Shown: positions 50,177 to 59,809, numbered from the stretch's first letter. The stretch is 64,000 nt of DNA from an uncultured Sulfurimonas sp. (GCF_963662755.1 NZ_OY759725.1:1439781-1503780), one strand, 5' to 3'. Notes: generated by a model not told the origin, from the letters alone. Numbers and translations are program-made.

Positions 50177-52264
50177 CTAGATAATAACTTCATCATTATC
50201 TAGAGGTCTCTCTAGAGGTGGAGAAAAATAATAACCTTGAACGTACTCTATTCCAATATCTCTTAGCAGATGCGCTACTTCCTTTGTTTCTACAAACTCC
50301 GCTACATTTTTCATGTTCATGCCATCTGCAAACTTATGGATGCTAGTGAGCATATGAAGTTTTCTTTCACTTTTTTCTATCTCACTAACTATAGAGCCAT
50401 CAATTTTAATGATATCTATATCAAGATCAGAAAAATATGAAAAGTTGGAGTAGCCTGTTCCAAAATCATCTATAAGAATCTTAGAACCAAAAAGATGCAA
50501 CCTAGTTATAAAGTCTTGAACTACCGTTAAGTCTTGTAAATTTTCTGACTCAAGCAACTCTATATCTAATCTACTAGCGGCATCTCTATTTTTAGATAGG
50601 GTTTCAAAGAGCATCTCAACTAATTTTTTATCTACTATATCTAACATTGAAATATTGATTGAAAATCTGTATTGAGGAAATTCTTTAGCCATCTTTAGAG
50701 TTTTTTCTATCATTGTTTTAGTGATAAAATGATAAAGAGAACTTTTCTTTGAGATAGTTAAAAATTTATATGGTGGTAAAAATGTGCCATCTTCAAGTTT
50801 TAGTCTAACCAAAGCCTCATATTTTTCTATTTTGGATGTTTTTAAATTTACTATTGGTTGAAAGAAAGGAACTATTTTATCATTTTCTATAGCAGTTTTT
50901 ATCTGTTTAATAGTTTTCATATTTTCTTTAACATCTGTTTTAATATTAAGAGCATCGCTGTATTCTAAAACTCTTTTAGTGTGGTCTTTTTTAAGTAACT
51001 TAAGAGCTAAATCTGCATTTTCCAATATAGGAACAGTTGAATTACTTACTATACTAACGGCTAGATGCAAGGTAAAACTATAGACTATAAAATCATGATT
51101 AGATATTTTTTTCTCAAGATCTTTTGCAATTTTTAATGCTTCTTTATTTGTGATTTTATTAAAGAGTATTCCAAATTCATCTCCTCCAAGACGATAAACA
51201 CAAGTAGAAGTACGGTTTGAAAATTCATCTTTTAATATGTGAGCTAGTTCTTGAAGTATGGCATTACCTACATCATTGCCGTAAATATCGTTTGTATATT
51301 TAAAATCATCTATGTTCAATATAAGAAGATGCGGTTGTGTAATTTTTTGCAAATCTAATTCAAATGCTCTTCTATTATGAATATTACATAGTTGATCATG
51401 AATAAGTGAGTCTTCAAGTGAAGCTGTAATAATTTGAAGTTTTTTATTCTCTTTTAAATATTTAATAAAGAAAAGAATTATGAAAAAAAGAGATGAAATG
51501 AAAAGACTAAAGAGTACAAAAGCAAACATATCTAGTATCTTAAAATCATTCACTGAAGTTTCTAAAAAGTCTTTCCTTACATTTTCTAAATATTTATTTA
51601 TATCGTTGTTCAAAACTCTTTTTGTTGTTTGTATAAATATTGGAAATTTATGAGCAAGATAATTAGAATGAAGATTAAACTTTTTTATAAACTCTTGAGT
51701 TTTTTGGTCATTAGAATTCGATTGCAATAAAAAATTATTATGTTTTATATAGTCAACATCCTGTGTTCTTTTTGCATCGTTATAGTGTTTTAATATATTT
51801 GTTGCTTTTATATACAGATTTCTATTTTCTTTTTCCAAAAATAGAGCCTCTTCTGTGTGCCTACCAAAAAAAAGTAGAGAGTTTTTTATTCCAGCATTTA
51901 ACATAAGGTATTCTTCTATATTTTGAAGATTTAAGTTGATATCTTTTTGAAGAAATAAGAGATCTATTTTAGTTTTTATGTATTTTTTATCATCGAGTAT
52001 CTCAGAATCTATTAGTTTTGTATAGGTTTGCTCAATTTGCTTTATGGTAGATGAAATCTCATCTTGATTATGATAAGAGTATATAGAGTTTTGAAGTATT
52101 TGTTGTTCTAAGTTAATGTGAGCATTTTCAAGTGAACTAGCGGTTAATATAAACTCTCTATGCTGTTTAGTAAATTCTTTTTGAAGAATATAAAAATAAA
52201 CTATAGCGATGGATGAAATAATACCAACACTTAAAACTAATGCTATAAGTTGTTTTAATTTCAT
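50177..52264 (-). CDS. Membrane GGDEF-EAL c-di-GMP protein
   Basis: 695 residues. Helix 1 (about 5-27), a ~215-residue periplasmic helical sensor, helix 2 (about 247-270), then a GGDEF domain with intact YRLGGDEFG and an EAL domain with KYEALVRLKLEDG, DDFGTGYSNFSYF and the conserved lysine in IIKIDGSIV. Both synthesis and hydrolysis of c-di-GMP are possible from the motifs. Starts one base after the diheme peroxidase gene, so co-transcribed with it; the periplasmic domain might respond to redox state. Confidence 0.88.
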   Translation of the reverse strand: MKLKQLIALVLSVGIISSIAIVYFYILQKEFTKQHREFILTASSLENAHINLEQQILQNSIYSYHNQDEISSTIKQIEQTYTKLIDSEILDDKKYIKTKIDLLFLQKDINLNLQNIEEYLMLNAGIKNSLLFFGRHTEEALFLEKENRNLYIKATNILKHYNDAKRTQDVDYIKHNNFLLQSNSNDQKTQEFIKKFNLHSNYLAHKFPIFIQTTKRVLNNDINKYLENVRKDFLETSVNDFKILDMFAFVLFSLFISSLFFIILFFIKYLKENKKLQIITASLEDSLIHDQLCNIHNRRAFELDLQKITQPHLLILNIDDFKYTNDIYGNDVGNAILQELAHILKDEFSNRTSTCVYRLGGDEFGILFNKITNKEALKIAKDLEKKISNHDFIVYSFTLHLAVSIVSNSTVPILENADLALKLLKKDHTKRVLEYSDALNIKTDVKENMKTIKQIKTAIENDKIVPFFQPIVNLKTSKIEKYEALVRLKLEDGTFLPPYKFLTISKKSSLYHFITKTMIEKTLKMAKEFPQYRFSINISMLDIVDKKLVEMLFETLSKNRDAASRLDIELLESENLQDLTVVQDFITRLHLFGSKILIDDFGTGYSNFSYFSDLDIDIIKIDGSIVSEIEKSERKLHMLTSIHKFADGMNMKNVAEFVETKEVAHLLRDIGIEYVQGYYFSPPLERPLDNDEVII

Positions 52265-52265
52265 T

Positions 52266-53186
52266 TTATTTATCTTCTAGTATTTTAGGTAAATCACCAT
52301 CAAGAGTTTTTAAAAAAGTGATTATTTTATCTACTTCATCCTCTTTCATGTTTATACCAAGATTATGTTTTGCCATAGTGGTTAATGCATCTTTGAGTGT
52401 TGCGGCACTTCCATCATGAAAGTATGGAGCGGTTTTATTTATATTTCTTAAAGTAGGAACTTTAAATACATTTTTGTGGTTTGGATTATTTGTAACCATG
52501 CTTCTATCAGGATAATCTTTTTTGATTCCGTATTCTAAAAATGTTCCCATTTTTTGAAATGAATTTCCACCGATATTTATACCGTTGTGACAAGTTATGC
52601 ATCCATTTTGTTTAAAAAGAATATAGCCATTCTTTTCATCTTTTGAGAGCTTAACTTCACCTCTTAAAAATCTGTCAAATTTAGAGTTTGGAGTTGTTAG
52701 TGCATTTTCAAACTCAACTATTGCATCTAGGACTTCTTTATATCGTATTCTTGAAGTGCCATAAACTTCTTTAAAAATTTGTTTATATTCTTTTGAATTG
52801 TTGATTCTTTTCTCAACCTCTTTTGCGTTCATATTGTGTTCAACAGGATTGTTGATTGGACCATCAGCTTGTTCAGTAAGATTTTTGGCTCGACCATTCC
52901 AAAACTGTTTAAAGTTGTATCTTGAGTTTAAAACTGTGGGTGATTGGATATTTCCCATTTTATTTTTAAAGCCTCGAGAGACGACATTTGCATCTGCTCC
53001 GCCGTTAAAAATATCATGGCAACTTACACATGCCGTTGAATTGTCTCTTGAGAGAATTGTGTCAAAAAATAGTTTTTTACCCAGCTGTGCTTTTTTTTCA
53101 TCAAATTCAATATGCTGGGGAATTGGTGAGATGGGTTCAGCGCCAAATAGTGATAAGGAGATAATAAATAATAATATTTTTTTCAT
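52266..53186 (-). CDS. Diheme cytochrome c peroxidase
   Basis: 306 residues with a signal peptide (KKILLFIISLSLFG). Two heme motifs, CVSCH (about 54) and CITCH (about 203), with the family segments LFFDTILSRDNSTACVSCH, QFWNGRAKNLTEQADGPI and FKVPTLRNINKTAPYFHDG. Reduces H2O2 in the periplasm with electrons from cytochrome c. Unlike the 37844-39055 protein it has the ordinary two hemes. Confidence 0.92.
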   Translation of the reverse strand: MKKILLFIISLSLFGAEPISPIPQHIEFDEKKAQLGKKLFFDTILSRDNSTACVSCHDIFNGGADANVVSRGFKNKMGNIQSPTVLNSRYNFKQFWNGRAKNLTEQADGPINNPVEHNMNAKEVEKRINNSKEYKQIFKEVYGTSRIRYKEVLDAIVEFENALTTPNSKFDRFLRGEVKLSKDEKNGYILFKQNGCITCHNGINIGGNSFQKMGTFLEYGIKKDYPDRSMVTNNPNHKNVFKVPTLRNINKTAPYFHDGSAATLKDALTTMAKHNLGINMKEDEVDKIITFLKTLDGDLPKILEDK

Positions 53187-53223
53187 AGAAGAAAATTTTA
53201 TCAGATAAGCTGTTAAATATATG

Positions 53224-53871
53224 TTAATGTAGTTTTTTTTTATAAAAAAGAGAGAGTCCTTTTTTAGCTTTGGTGTTTAAATCATAAGAGATATAAGTAA
53301 GATAGTTTAATATTTCTTTTTTTGAAACATCAGTTTTTAAAGAGGCTTCATTTAGTAAATATTGAGGAATTTTTATTTTTTGTTTTAAAAACTCTTTTTG
53401 TATCTTTTTATATAAATTTTTATCTTTGTGGTAGCAAAGTAATGCAAAAACAAATGGAAGTTTATATCTACGGTTCCACTCAGATGCTAAGTCTATGTGT
53501 GGCTTTCCTTGAAGATAGTATTTAAGAGCTTTATCGCCTATAAGAACTTTGCCTTTTACATCTAAGACTTTTGCAAGGATATTTGAAGTTGCAGACTCTG
53601 CATCTTTTTCATCTTCTACATCTGGAACAACTATTACGCTAAGAACTTCTTTTTTTGCAATAATTCCTAGATTTACGTATTTGTATTTTTTAGCATGAAC
53701 ACTTGAGATAAAAGCAGCATCTACTCTACGAGATAAAAATTTTTCATTAATTTTTGCGGGAACACCTCGTTTATAATGCATACTCATACTTTGTTGAGAA
53801 CTCTTAGTAAAACGTTTCATAAAGACATGAAATGGTAAGAGATTTAAATACTCTATTTTTCCAAAAACCAA
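53224..53871 (-). CDS. mqnA: Chorismate dehydratase MqnA (futalosine pathway)
   Basis: 215 residues from TTG 53871, which has TTTTGGAG six bases upstream and gives the standard start VFGKIEYLNLLPFHVF; the open frame extends to an ATG at 53907 but that adds 12 unrelated residues. Further family segments: PAKINEKFLSRRVDAAFISS and KVLIGDKALKYYLQGKPHIDLASEW. First step of the futalosine route to menaquinone (chorismate to 3-enolpyruvylbenzoate). Confidence 0.88.
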   Translation of the reverse strand: MVFGKIEYLNLLPFHVFMKRFTKSSQQSMSMHYKRGVPAKINEKFLSRRVDAAFISSVHAKKYKYVNLGIIAKKEVLSVIVVPDVEDEKDAESATSNILAKVLDVKGKVLIGDKALKYYLQGKPHIDLASEWNRRYKLPFVFALLCYHKDKNLYKKIQKEFLKQKIKIPQYLLNEASLKTDVSKKEILNYLTYISYDLNTKAKKGLSLFYKKKLH

Positions 53872-53925
53872 ATTCAACTCCAAAATAAATTGTTTGGAAT
53901 TATACATGACTTAACTTATCTTTGA

Positions 53926-53931
53926 TATAAT
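53926..53931 (+). promoter_or_regulatory. -10 box for moaD operon
   Basis: TATAAT in GATATAATCGC, 35 bases before the moaD ATG, with TTTGGAGT as ribosome binding site. Confidence 0.55.
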
Positions 53932-53965
53932 CGCTCCAATAAATAATAGTTTTGGAGTCTAACCA

Positions 53966-54187
53966 ATGGTAAAAGTAGAGTTTTTAGGTCCTATTCAAAA
54001 AGAGCCTTTAGAGTTAGAGATTACAAATTTAAATGAATTAGCAACACTATTGCAAGCTGATCCACAGATGCAAGTGTGGTTAGAAAATTCAGCAGTTGCA
54101 GTAAATGACACACTTGTAAGCACTAAAGATTTTGCTTTAAAAGATGGTGATAAAGTGGCACTTCTTCCTCCAGTTTGTGGAGGTTGA
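53966..54187 (+). CDS. moaD: Molybdopterin synthase sulfur carrier subunit
   Basis: 73 residues, ubiquitin-like fold ending in LLPPVCGG; the terminal glycine is thiocarboxylated and donates sulfur to precursor Z. Followed 3 bases later by moaE. Confidence 0.92.
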   Translation: MVKVEFLGPIQKEPLELEITNLNELATLLQADPQMQVWLENSAVAVNDTLVSTKDFALKDGDKVALLPPVCGG

Positions 54188-54190
54188 TAG

Positions 54191-54628
54191 ATGCTAAGTC
54201 TTTACAATGGACCTTTGAATGTCGCAACTATTTTAAAAGAGTGGTATGAAGAAGAATCAAGAAATAATTATGGTGCTTATATACCTTTTGTTGGAACTGT
54301 AAGAAGTGAAGATGATATAGATGGATTGAGTTTTGATATTTATGAGCCTATCTTGGTTAAATGGTTTAATGAGTGGGAAGAAAAAGCAAAGGCAAAAGGT
54401 GCGATTATAAAAATGGCACACTCTCGTGGTGATGTAATGTTTCATGAATCATCTTATATAGCTGCAGTTTTTTCTCCACAAAGACGTGTTGCTTTGGATT
54501 TTATAGATGAGTTTGTAGAAGATTTTAAAGCATCTGCACCTATTTGGAAATATGATCTTAAAGACGGTAGAAGAATCTATGCAAAAGATAGATCAACGGC
54601 TATAAAAGGGAGTGGAATTTTATCATGA
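54191..54628 (+). CDS. moaE: Molybdopterin synthase catalytic subunit
   Basis: 145 residues. With MoaD it converts cyclic pyranopterin to molybdopterin. Seen: FVGTVRSEDDIDGLSFDIYEP, AHSRGDVMFHESSYIAAVFSPQR and PIWKYDLKDGRRIYAKD with the lysines that contact the MoaD tail. The stop overlaps the moeA start by four bases. It serves molybdenum enzymes such as nitrate reductase, which is outside this window. Confidence 0.92.
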   Translation: MLSLYNGPLNVATILKEWYEEESRNNYGAYIPFVGTVRSEDDIDGLSFDIYEPILVKWFNEWEEKAKAKGAIIKMAHSRGDVMFHESSYIAAVFSPQRRVALDFIDEFVEDFKASAPIWKYDLKDGRRIYAKDRSTAIKGSGILS

Positions 54629-55845
54629 TGAAATTATTATCTTATGAAACAAGCCAAAATATGCTCGATTTACTAGATGTAGGAAATTTAAGAACTGAAA
54701 ATTTACCACTAAGTGCAACTCTTGGAAGGGTCTTAGCTGATGATATAGTGGCAAAGTTTAATGACCCTCAATTTCCAACAGCATCTATGGATGGTTACGC
54801 TGTAAAATATGCAGACTTAGATAAGGATAGCATCTCTATTTTAGGTGATAATCCTGCTGGAAGCGATGAAAAAAGAGTTTTGCATGATGGAGAGTGTATT
54901 AAAACTTTTACAGGTTCTAAGATGCCAGAAGGTGCGGATACACTTATTCAGATAGAAAATGTAAGCGTAAGTGAAAATAGTGATAAAATTTATATAGATG
55001 AGAAAGTGCCTTTTGGATTTTCTGTGCGTCCCGTAGGTGAAGGATATAAATCTGGTGATGTTCTAATAAAAAAAGGAACAAAAATAGGTTTCGCTGAAAT
55101 TGGCGTTATGGCTGGATTAAACCAAGTAATGGTAAAAGTAGCACTTAAACCAAGAGTTGCAGTTATCTCTACAGGTAGTGAAATTTTAGATCTTGGTCAG
55201 CCAAGTGATAATCCTGCACAAATCAGAAGTTCAAATAACTACACTCTGTGTGCTTTGTTTGAACAAGCTGGTGCAGATGCTATACAGCTAGGAACTGCGC
55301 CAGACGATAGAGACTCTATAATGCAAACTTTTGAAAATGCTCTTGCATCTGCTGATATTCTTATAAGTACAGGTGGAGTGAGTGTTGGAGATTATGACTT
55401 TGTAAAAGATATAGTTCCGCGTCTTGGTGCTGAGGTAGTTTACAAAGGTGTAGCTATTAAACCTGGAAAGCACATAATGGTTGCACAAAGAGAGGGTAAG
55501 TTTATCTTAGCTCTTCCAGGATTTGCATACTCTTCAACAGTAACTTCTATACTTTATGCTCTGCCGCTTGTTTCTAAGATGCTAGGAAAAAGTGAAGCAT
55601 ACAAAACAGTTGAAGCAAAACTTAGTCAAAAGTTTACAAAAAGAAGCCGTTTAACAGAGTTTACCGCTTGTAATATTGTGGTAGAAGATGGACAATATCT
55701 TGTAAACTTTGAAGATAAAAAAGTAGGAAGTTCTGCAATACTTACTAATATGTTAAACAATAGCGCATTAATGGTAACTAGCGAAGATGATGGTGACTTA
55801 GAAGAGGGCACTTTTGTAAATGTAATCTTACTGGAGAACTTTTAA
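54625..55845 (+). CDS. moeA: Molybdopterin molybdenumtransferase
   Basis: 406 residues. Inserts molybdate into adenylated molybdopterin. Seen: FPTASMDGYAVKY, IFTGSKMPEGADT-type segment (KTFTGSKMPEGADTLIQIE), RPVGEGYKSGDV, VAVISTGSEIL, IRSSNNYTL and ISTGGVSVGDYDFVKD. Third gene of moaD-moaE-moeA; the next gene follows its stop without a gap. Confidence 0.94.
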   Translation: MMKLLSYETSQNMLDLLDVGNLRTENLPLSATLGRVLADDIVAKFNDPQFPTASMDGYAVKYADLDKDSISILGDNPAGSDEKRVLHDGECIKTFTGSKMPEGADTLIQIENVSVSENSDKIYIDEKVPFGFSVRPVGEGYKSGDVLIKKGTKIGFAEIGVMAGLNQVMVKVALKPRVAVISTGSEILDLGQPSDNPAQIRSSNNYTLCALFEQAGADAIQLGTAPDDRDSIMQTFENALASADILISTGGVSVGDYDFVKDIVPRLGAEVVYKGVAIKPGKHIMVAQREGKFILALPGFAYSSTVTSILYALPLVSKMLGKSEAYKTVEAKLSQKFTKRSRLTEFTACNIVVEDGQYLVNFEDKKVGSSAILTNMLNNSALMVTSEDDGDLEEGTFVNVILLENF

Positions 55846-56400
55846 ATGAAAGCTTATGCAATTGACTCAGAAAAACAAGAACTTAAAGAGATAGATATAG
55901 AGATGCAAGCAAATACTGTTTATAGCTTTTTTAACTCTATCTTAACGGATGAACTCTCTACGCTTGATAAGCATACTATTCATAGCGATGCTGAGGCAAT
56001 ATCAAAAAATATGGAGCCATTTTTCATAGGTGAACAGCTTATCGTTGGAAACGCACTTATAGTTGGAAAAGATGGACTCTTTGATACAGATGCTAGCATC
56101 CCTGAAGATGAACTAAAAGAAATTATTAGTTATGACGTAACTCCATTTTACAAACAAACATTAGAACTTATAAAAGATACAGATATAAATCTTTATAGAG
56201 TATTTGAAGTTACAAAAGAACAAGAAGATATAAAACTAAATACTGAATGGGTACTTTATGTTTTTAATATGGCTGATGACAGAACAAAAGAGTACTTTTT
56301 AGATGAACTTAAAAAAGCTGTAGATGCTAAAAAAGATATCTTAACACATATGCAAAATATGGCAATACTAGCTCTAAATGCAACTGCTGGAAATAAATAA
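55846..56400 (+). CDS. Hypothetical soluble acidic protein
   Basis: 184 residues, no signal peptide or membrane helix. The first half has a strand-rich start (MKAYAIDSEKQELKEIDIEM) and IGEQLIVGNALIVGKDGLFD, which reminds me of DUF3846-type folds; the second half is helical and acidic (DRTKEYFLDELKKAVDAKK). It begins at the base after the moeA stop, with CTGGAGAAC as ribosome binding site, so it is expressed with the moa genes. Function unknown. Confidence 0.65.
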   Translation: MKAYAIDSEKQELKEIDIEMQANTVYSFFNSILTDELSTLDKHTIHSDAEAISKNMEPFFIGEQLIVGNALIVGKDGLFDTDASIPEDELKEIISYDVTPFYKQTLELIKDTDINLYRVFEVTKEQEDIKLNTEWVLYVFNMADDRTKEYFLDELKKAVDAKKDILTHMQNMAILALNATAGNK

Positions 56401-56433
56401 ACTAAGAGATTGAGTTTAATATTGGAGAGTGAT

Positions 56434-58020
56434 ATGGAAAATATAAATAATCTTGAAGATACAAAAGTTTATCTTATTGGTAGCGGAATAGCAGGACTTG
56501 CAAGCGCCGTATATCTAATAAAAGATGCAGGTGTTTTGGGTAAAAATATACATATTTTAGAAAAAGACTTAATTTCTGGTGGAGCTACTGATGGAGCTGG
56601 TGATCCAGAAAAAGGATATGTAGTTCGCGGAGGAAGAATGCATGAGATGCATTATGAATGCTATTGGGAACTACTCTCACATATTCCCTCTCTTGAAAAC
56701 CCAGATGTATCGATAAGAGATGAATCTTACGAATTTAATAAGCGCTTTGTTTCAAATGGACAAGCTCGTCTTTTAAAAGATGGAAAAAAATTGGATGTTT
56801 CTTCGTACGGATTGTCTTTTGAGCAACAAATGGATTTTGTAAAACTAACCTATATGTCAGAAAAGTCTTTGGGCAATAAACGAATAGAAGACTGGTTTAA
56901 TCAAGCTTTTTTTGATACTAAGTTTTGGTATATCTGGAGCTCTATGTTCGCATTTCAAAAATGGAGTTCTCTTGTAGAGATGAGAAGATATATGAAACGC
57001 TTTATGCATCTTGTATCAGGCTTGCAAAAGCTAGGTGGTGTTATGCGGACTAAATATAACCAATATGACTCAGTTGTAAGACCTATGCAGAGATACCTCG
57101 AAGAAAATGGTGTTAAGTTTGATATGGCAAAAGAGGTTGTAGATATAGACTTTAATCTAGCATCTGATAAAAAAACTGCCACAGTTCTTCATCTTAAAGA
57201 TAAGAGTGAAATAATCTTAGGCAAAAATGATTTTGTATTTTTCACAAATGGCTCAATTACAGATAGTAGTGACAATGGCAGCTGGGATACTCCAGCAAAA
57301 TTAAAAGGAGTAGAAGAATCTACTTCTTGGAAATTATGGAAAAAAATAGCAAAAAAAGACAGCTCTTTTGGTAATCCAGATGTATTTTGTGAAAATATTG
57401 ATTTGCAAAAATGGTACTCATTTACTGCAACAATGAAAGACACTACTTTTCTTGATTATATGGAAAATTTTTCTGGTAACGTAGATGGAACAGGTGGACT
57501 TGTTACTTTAACTGATTCAAATTGGCTTATGTCAATAGTAATAGCAAGACAACCTCACTTTCCAAATCAACCTAGTGATGTGAAAATTTTCTGGGGATAT
57601 GGACTCTATCCTGATAGAAAAGGAAACTATATAGATAAAACAATGGCTGAGTGTAGCGGTGCTGAGTTACTAGAAGAACTTTACTATCATTTAAAGATTC
57701 AAGATTTGATGAAGCCTGTTACTCAAGCAGGAAAAGTGAACTGTATTCCTGTTTCGATGCCATTTATAGATAGTCTTTTTATGCCGAGAAATATTGGAGA
57801 TAGACCAGATGTTATACCAAAAGGCTCAACAAACTTTGCTTTCTTAGGTCAATTTTGTGAAGCACCAAAAGATTGTGTATTTACAGTTGAGTATTCAGTT
57901 AGAACAGCTCAAATGGCAGTTTACGGATTGTTTGATACTGATAAAAAAGTACACCCAATGTATGAAGCTACACACAACCCAAAATATTTGCTTGAAGCAC
58001 TTAAGGCAATCGCTAGATAA
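56434..58020 (+). CDS. ohyA: Oleate hydratase family FAD protein
   Basis: 528 residues from ATG 56434 (GGAGAG 5 bases upstream; the frame is open to a TTG at 56410). FAD loop VYLIGSGIAGLASAVYLI, GGATDGAGDPEKGYVVRGGR, TKYNQYDSVVRPM, FTNGSITDSS, FCEAPKDCVFTVEYSVRTAQ: the myosin-cross-reactive antigen / oleate hydratase family, which adds water to unsaturated fatty acids. In many members the motif is RGGREM with a catalytic glutamate; here it is RGGRMHEMHYEC, so methionine replaces that glutamate, as I recall for a Rhodococcus-type subgroup. Confidence 0.88.
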   Translation: MENINNLEDTKVYLIGSGIAGLASAVYLIKDAGVLGKNIHILEKDLISGGATDGAGDPEKGYVVRGGRMHEMHYECYWELLSHIPSLENPDVSIRDESYEFNKRFVSNGQARLLKDGKKLDVSSYGLSFEQQMDFVKLTYMSEKSLGNKRIEDWFNQAFFDTKFWYIWSSMFAFQKWSSLVEMRRYMKRFMHLVSGLQKLGGVMRTKYNQYDSVVRPMQRYLEENGVKFDMAKEVVDIDFNLASDKKTATVLHLKDKSEIILGKNDFVFFTNGSITDSSDNGSWDTPAKLKGVEESTSWKLWKKIAKKDSSFGNPDVFCENIDLQKWYSFTATMKDTTFLDYMENFSGNVDGTGGLVTLTDSNWLMSIVIARQPHFPNQPSDVKIFWGYGLYPDRKGNYIDKTMAECSGAELLEELYYHLKIQDLMKPVTQAGKVNCIPVSMPFIDSLFMPRNIGDRPDVIPKGSTNFAFLGQFCEAPKDCVFTVEYSVRTAQMAVYGLFDTDKKVHPMYEATHNPKYLLEALKAIAR

Positions 58021-58023
58021 ATA

Positions 58024-58578
58024 CTAAAAAAGAGTAGCTTCTAGTGCTTTGAGTTTATAGCTTCTTCTATGGATATCGCAATATCCATGTTTTTTAATCA
58101 TCTCAATATGTAAGGCTGTTCCATAGCCTTTATGTTTTTCAAATTGGTACTTAGGATATTTTTTCGCCTCTTTGATTATATCTCTATCATGCGTAACTTT
58201 TGCAAGTATAGATGCAGCACTAACCTCTGCTACTTTGCCATCGGCTTTTATCATAGTTGGAAGTCCCATAACTCCAAAGTTAGAGTTGCCATCAAACAAG
58301 TAGTCTTCGCATTTTAAGTTTGTCATAATCTCTTCAAGAGCACGTTTGATGCAAAGAGATATCCCATCTGCATCTATGGCTTGAGGAGAAATTTTTACTA
58401 TATGATAATTAGAATCTTTGATAATAAGCTCATAAAGATACTCTCTCTTTTTTTCAGTAAGTTTTTTAGAATCATTTAAACCATCTATATGAGAATTTAG
58501 TATGCATCCTGCTACTACTAAATCTCCAGCAATCGGTCCACGTCCTGCTTCATCTATACCGCATAATTTTTTTAGCAT
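58024..58578 (-). CDS. rnhB: Ribonuclease HII
   Basis: 184 residues. Cleaves the RNA strand of RNA-DNA hybrids and single ribonucleotides in DNA. Catalytic acidic residues are seen in CGIDEAGRGPIAGDLVVAG (D and E) and YLFDGNSNFGV; ASILAKVTHDRDI and FEKHKGYGTALH are family segments. Starts at the base after the stop of the upstream ATPase gene. Confidence 0.94.
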   Translation of the reverse strand: MLKKLCGIDEAGRGPIAGDLVVAGCILNSHIDGLNDSKKLTEKKREYLYELIIKDSNYHIVKISPQAIDADGISLCIKRALEEIMTNLKCEDYLFDGNSNFGVMGLPTMIKADGKVAEVSAASILAKVTHDRDIIKEAKKYPKYQFEKHKGYGTALHIEMIKKHGYCDIHRRSYKLKALEATLF

Positions 58579-59643
58579 CTAATCTCCTAAAGCCCAAATA
58601 TCAAATGGTAGCATCTCTACCTTTGAAAAAGGGTGAGAAACACTACCTTCAATATTCATAGTAATAGCTGTTACTTTTTTTATGGAATAACTAAATATAA
58701 AAGCCTCTATATCTTCCATCTTTTTAAAAAGTCTTCTTTCATCCGCAAATGGTTTACACAATATAACTTCATCTCTTGATGGTATATAAAAATCTATACC
58801 ATCATCATAAAAACACTCAATGCCTGATTTTAAAAGTTCTAAATAAACCATATTTTCAAAAAGTCTGCCAAAGTGTTTATCAAGAGATAAGGCAGATTTT
58901 AAAGAGATGTCGCATAAATAAATCTTTTTTGTAGCTTTTGGATGATTGTTTTTTTCCAATAAATGTATATAGTTTTTACTACATAAACTTTCATAAGATT
59001 TATAAAGTTTGTCCTTAGAGATTTTGTTTGTTTGTTTCAATCTTTCATATATGGAATAGGGCGAAAGTTTTTGAGCCATCATTTTTGCACAAAATGCTAG
59101 TATATCAAACTCCATACTTTCTAAGCTATATTGTAGTGCTCTTTGTATAAATATACTTCTTTCATCACTATTTACTTTATGCATAGATGCAAATCCGCCA
59201 AGTTGAAAAAAGTGATTTAGAGCAGTTGAGTCATATTTATGCTCATAAGCTAAAAACTCTTCATAATCAAGTGGATAGAGTTGTAAAGTAGTTAAAAAAT
59301 CTATATCAAAATGTTCTTCGCAACATATGATAAGTTGAGATACATTTGGTGTTTTTATATTTTCTTTGTAATTATCTAGTACTAAAGTGTCTATTTTATT
59401 GTGATTGCAAAATTTACTAAGAGTTTTGTTTAGCTTATCTACATCAATTCTTGTGTCATCACAATCTATATAGAGATAAGTGTTTTTTTTAAGACTAAGT
59501 AGATAGTTCTTAACAAGTTTAGATTTTCCGCTTTGTGTTATGCCATTTATTTGATAACTTAAATCTTCTAAATAAACTTTTCTAAAGTGAAATTTATCTA
59601 AATTTATATCAATTTTATATAGTTCTTGTAATAATATTTCCAT
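58579..59643 (-). CDS. ATP-binding protein (AAA_14/DUF4143-like)
   Basis: 354 residues. Walker A GITQSGKS at 34-41, Walker B-like IDTLVLDNYKE, a helical middle with LSPYSIYERLKQTNKISKDKLYKSYESL (winged helix), and a C-terminal nuclease-like domain (HFGRLFENMVYLELLKSG, DFYIPSRDEVILCKPF), the layout of the AAA/DUF4143 family. Role unknown. Its promoter lies almost on the start codon. Confidence 0.7.
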   Translation of the reverse strand: MEILLQELYKIDINLDKFHFRKVYLEDLSYQINGITQSGKSKLVKNYLLSLKKNTYLYIDCDDTRIDVDKLNKTLSKFCNHNKIDTLVLDNYKENIKTPNVSQLIICCEEHFDIDFLTTLQLYPLDYEEFLAYEHKYDSTALNHFFQLGGFASMHKVNSDERSIFIQRALQYSLESMEFDILAFCAKMMAQKLSPYSIYERLKQTNKISKDKLYKSYESLCSKNYIHLLEKNNHPKATKKIYLCDISLKSALSLDKHFGRLFENMVYLELLKSGIECFYDDGIDFYIPSRDEVILCKPFADERRLFKKMEDIEAFIFSYSIKKVTAITMNIEGSVSHPFSKVEMLPFDIWALGD

Positions 59644-59649
59644 AAAGCA

Positions 59650-59678
59650 ATTTTACCATTTCCTTTTTAAAAGGAAAT
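59650..59678 (-). promoter_or_regulatory. Perfect 10-bp palindrome beside the ATPase promoter
   Basis: ATTTCCTTTT (59658-59667) and AAAAGGAAAT (59669-59678) around one base. Next to it, on the minus strand, TAAAAT (59655-59650) ends 6 bases before ATG 59643, so the mRNA would be leaderless. The palindrome would sit in the -15 to -35 region, a place for a repressor. Confidence 0.5.
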
Positions 59679-59759
59679 AAATTTTATAAAATTTCATTTT
59701 TTAAGCCCTAAAACCTTGAATATCACTGCTCATTTGGATACAATTCCGCTCCCTTAATA

Positions 59760-59788
59760 GTTAGCATTTAAAGACAAATGTCGCTAAC
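59760..59788 (+). promoter_or_regulatory. Hairpin in the S10 operon leader
   Basis: GTTAGC (59760-59765) pairs with GCTAAC (59783-59788), and inside it ATTT (59766-59769) with AAAT (59776-59779). It lies between a likely -10 (TACAAT, 59740-59745 region) and the rpsJ ribosome binding site. A leader structure could allow L4-type feedback, but this is short compared with the E. coli S10 leader. Confidence 0.4.
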
Positions 59789-59809
59789 GAGTTCTTTAGA
59801 AGGAAAAAC

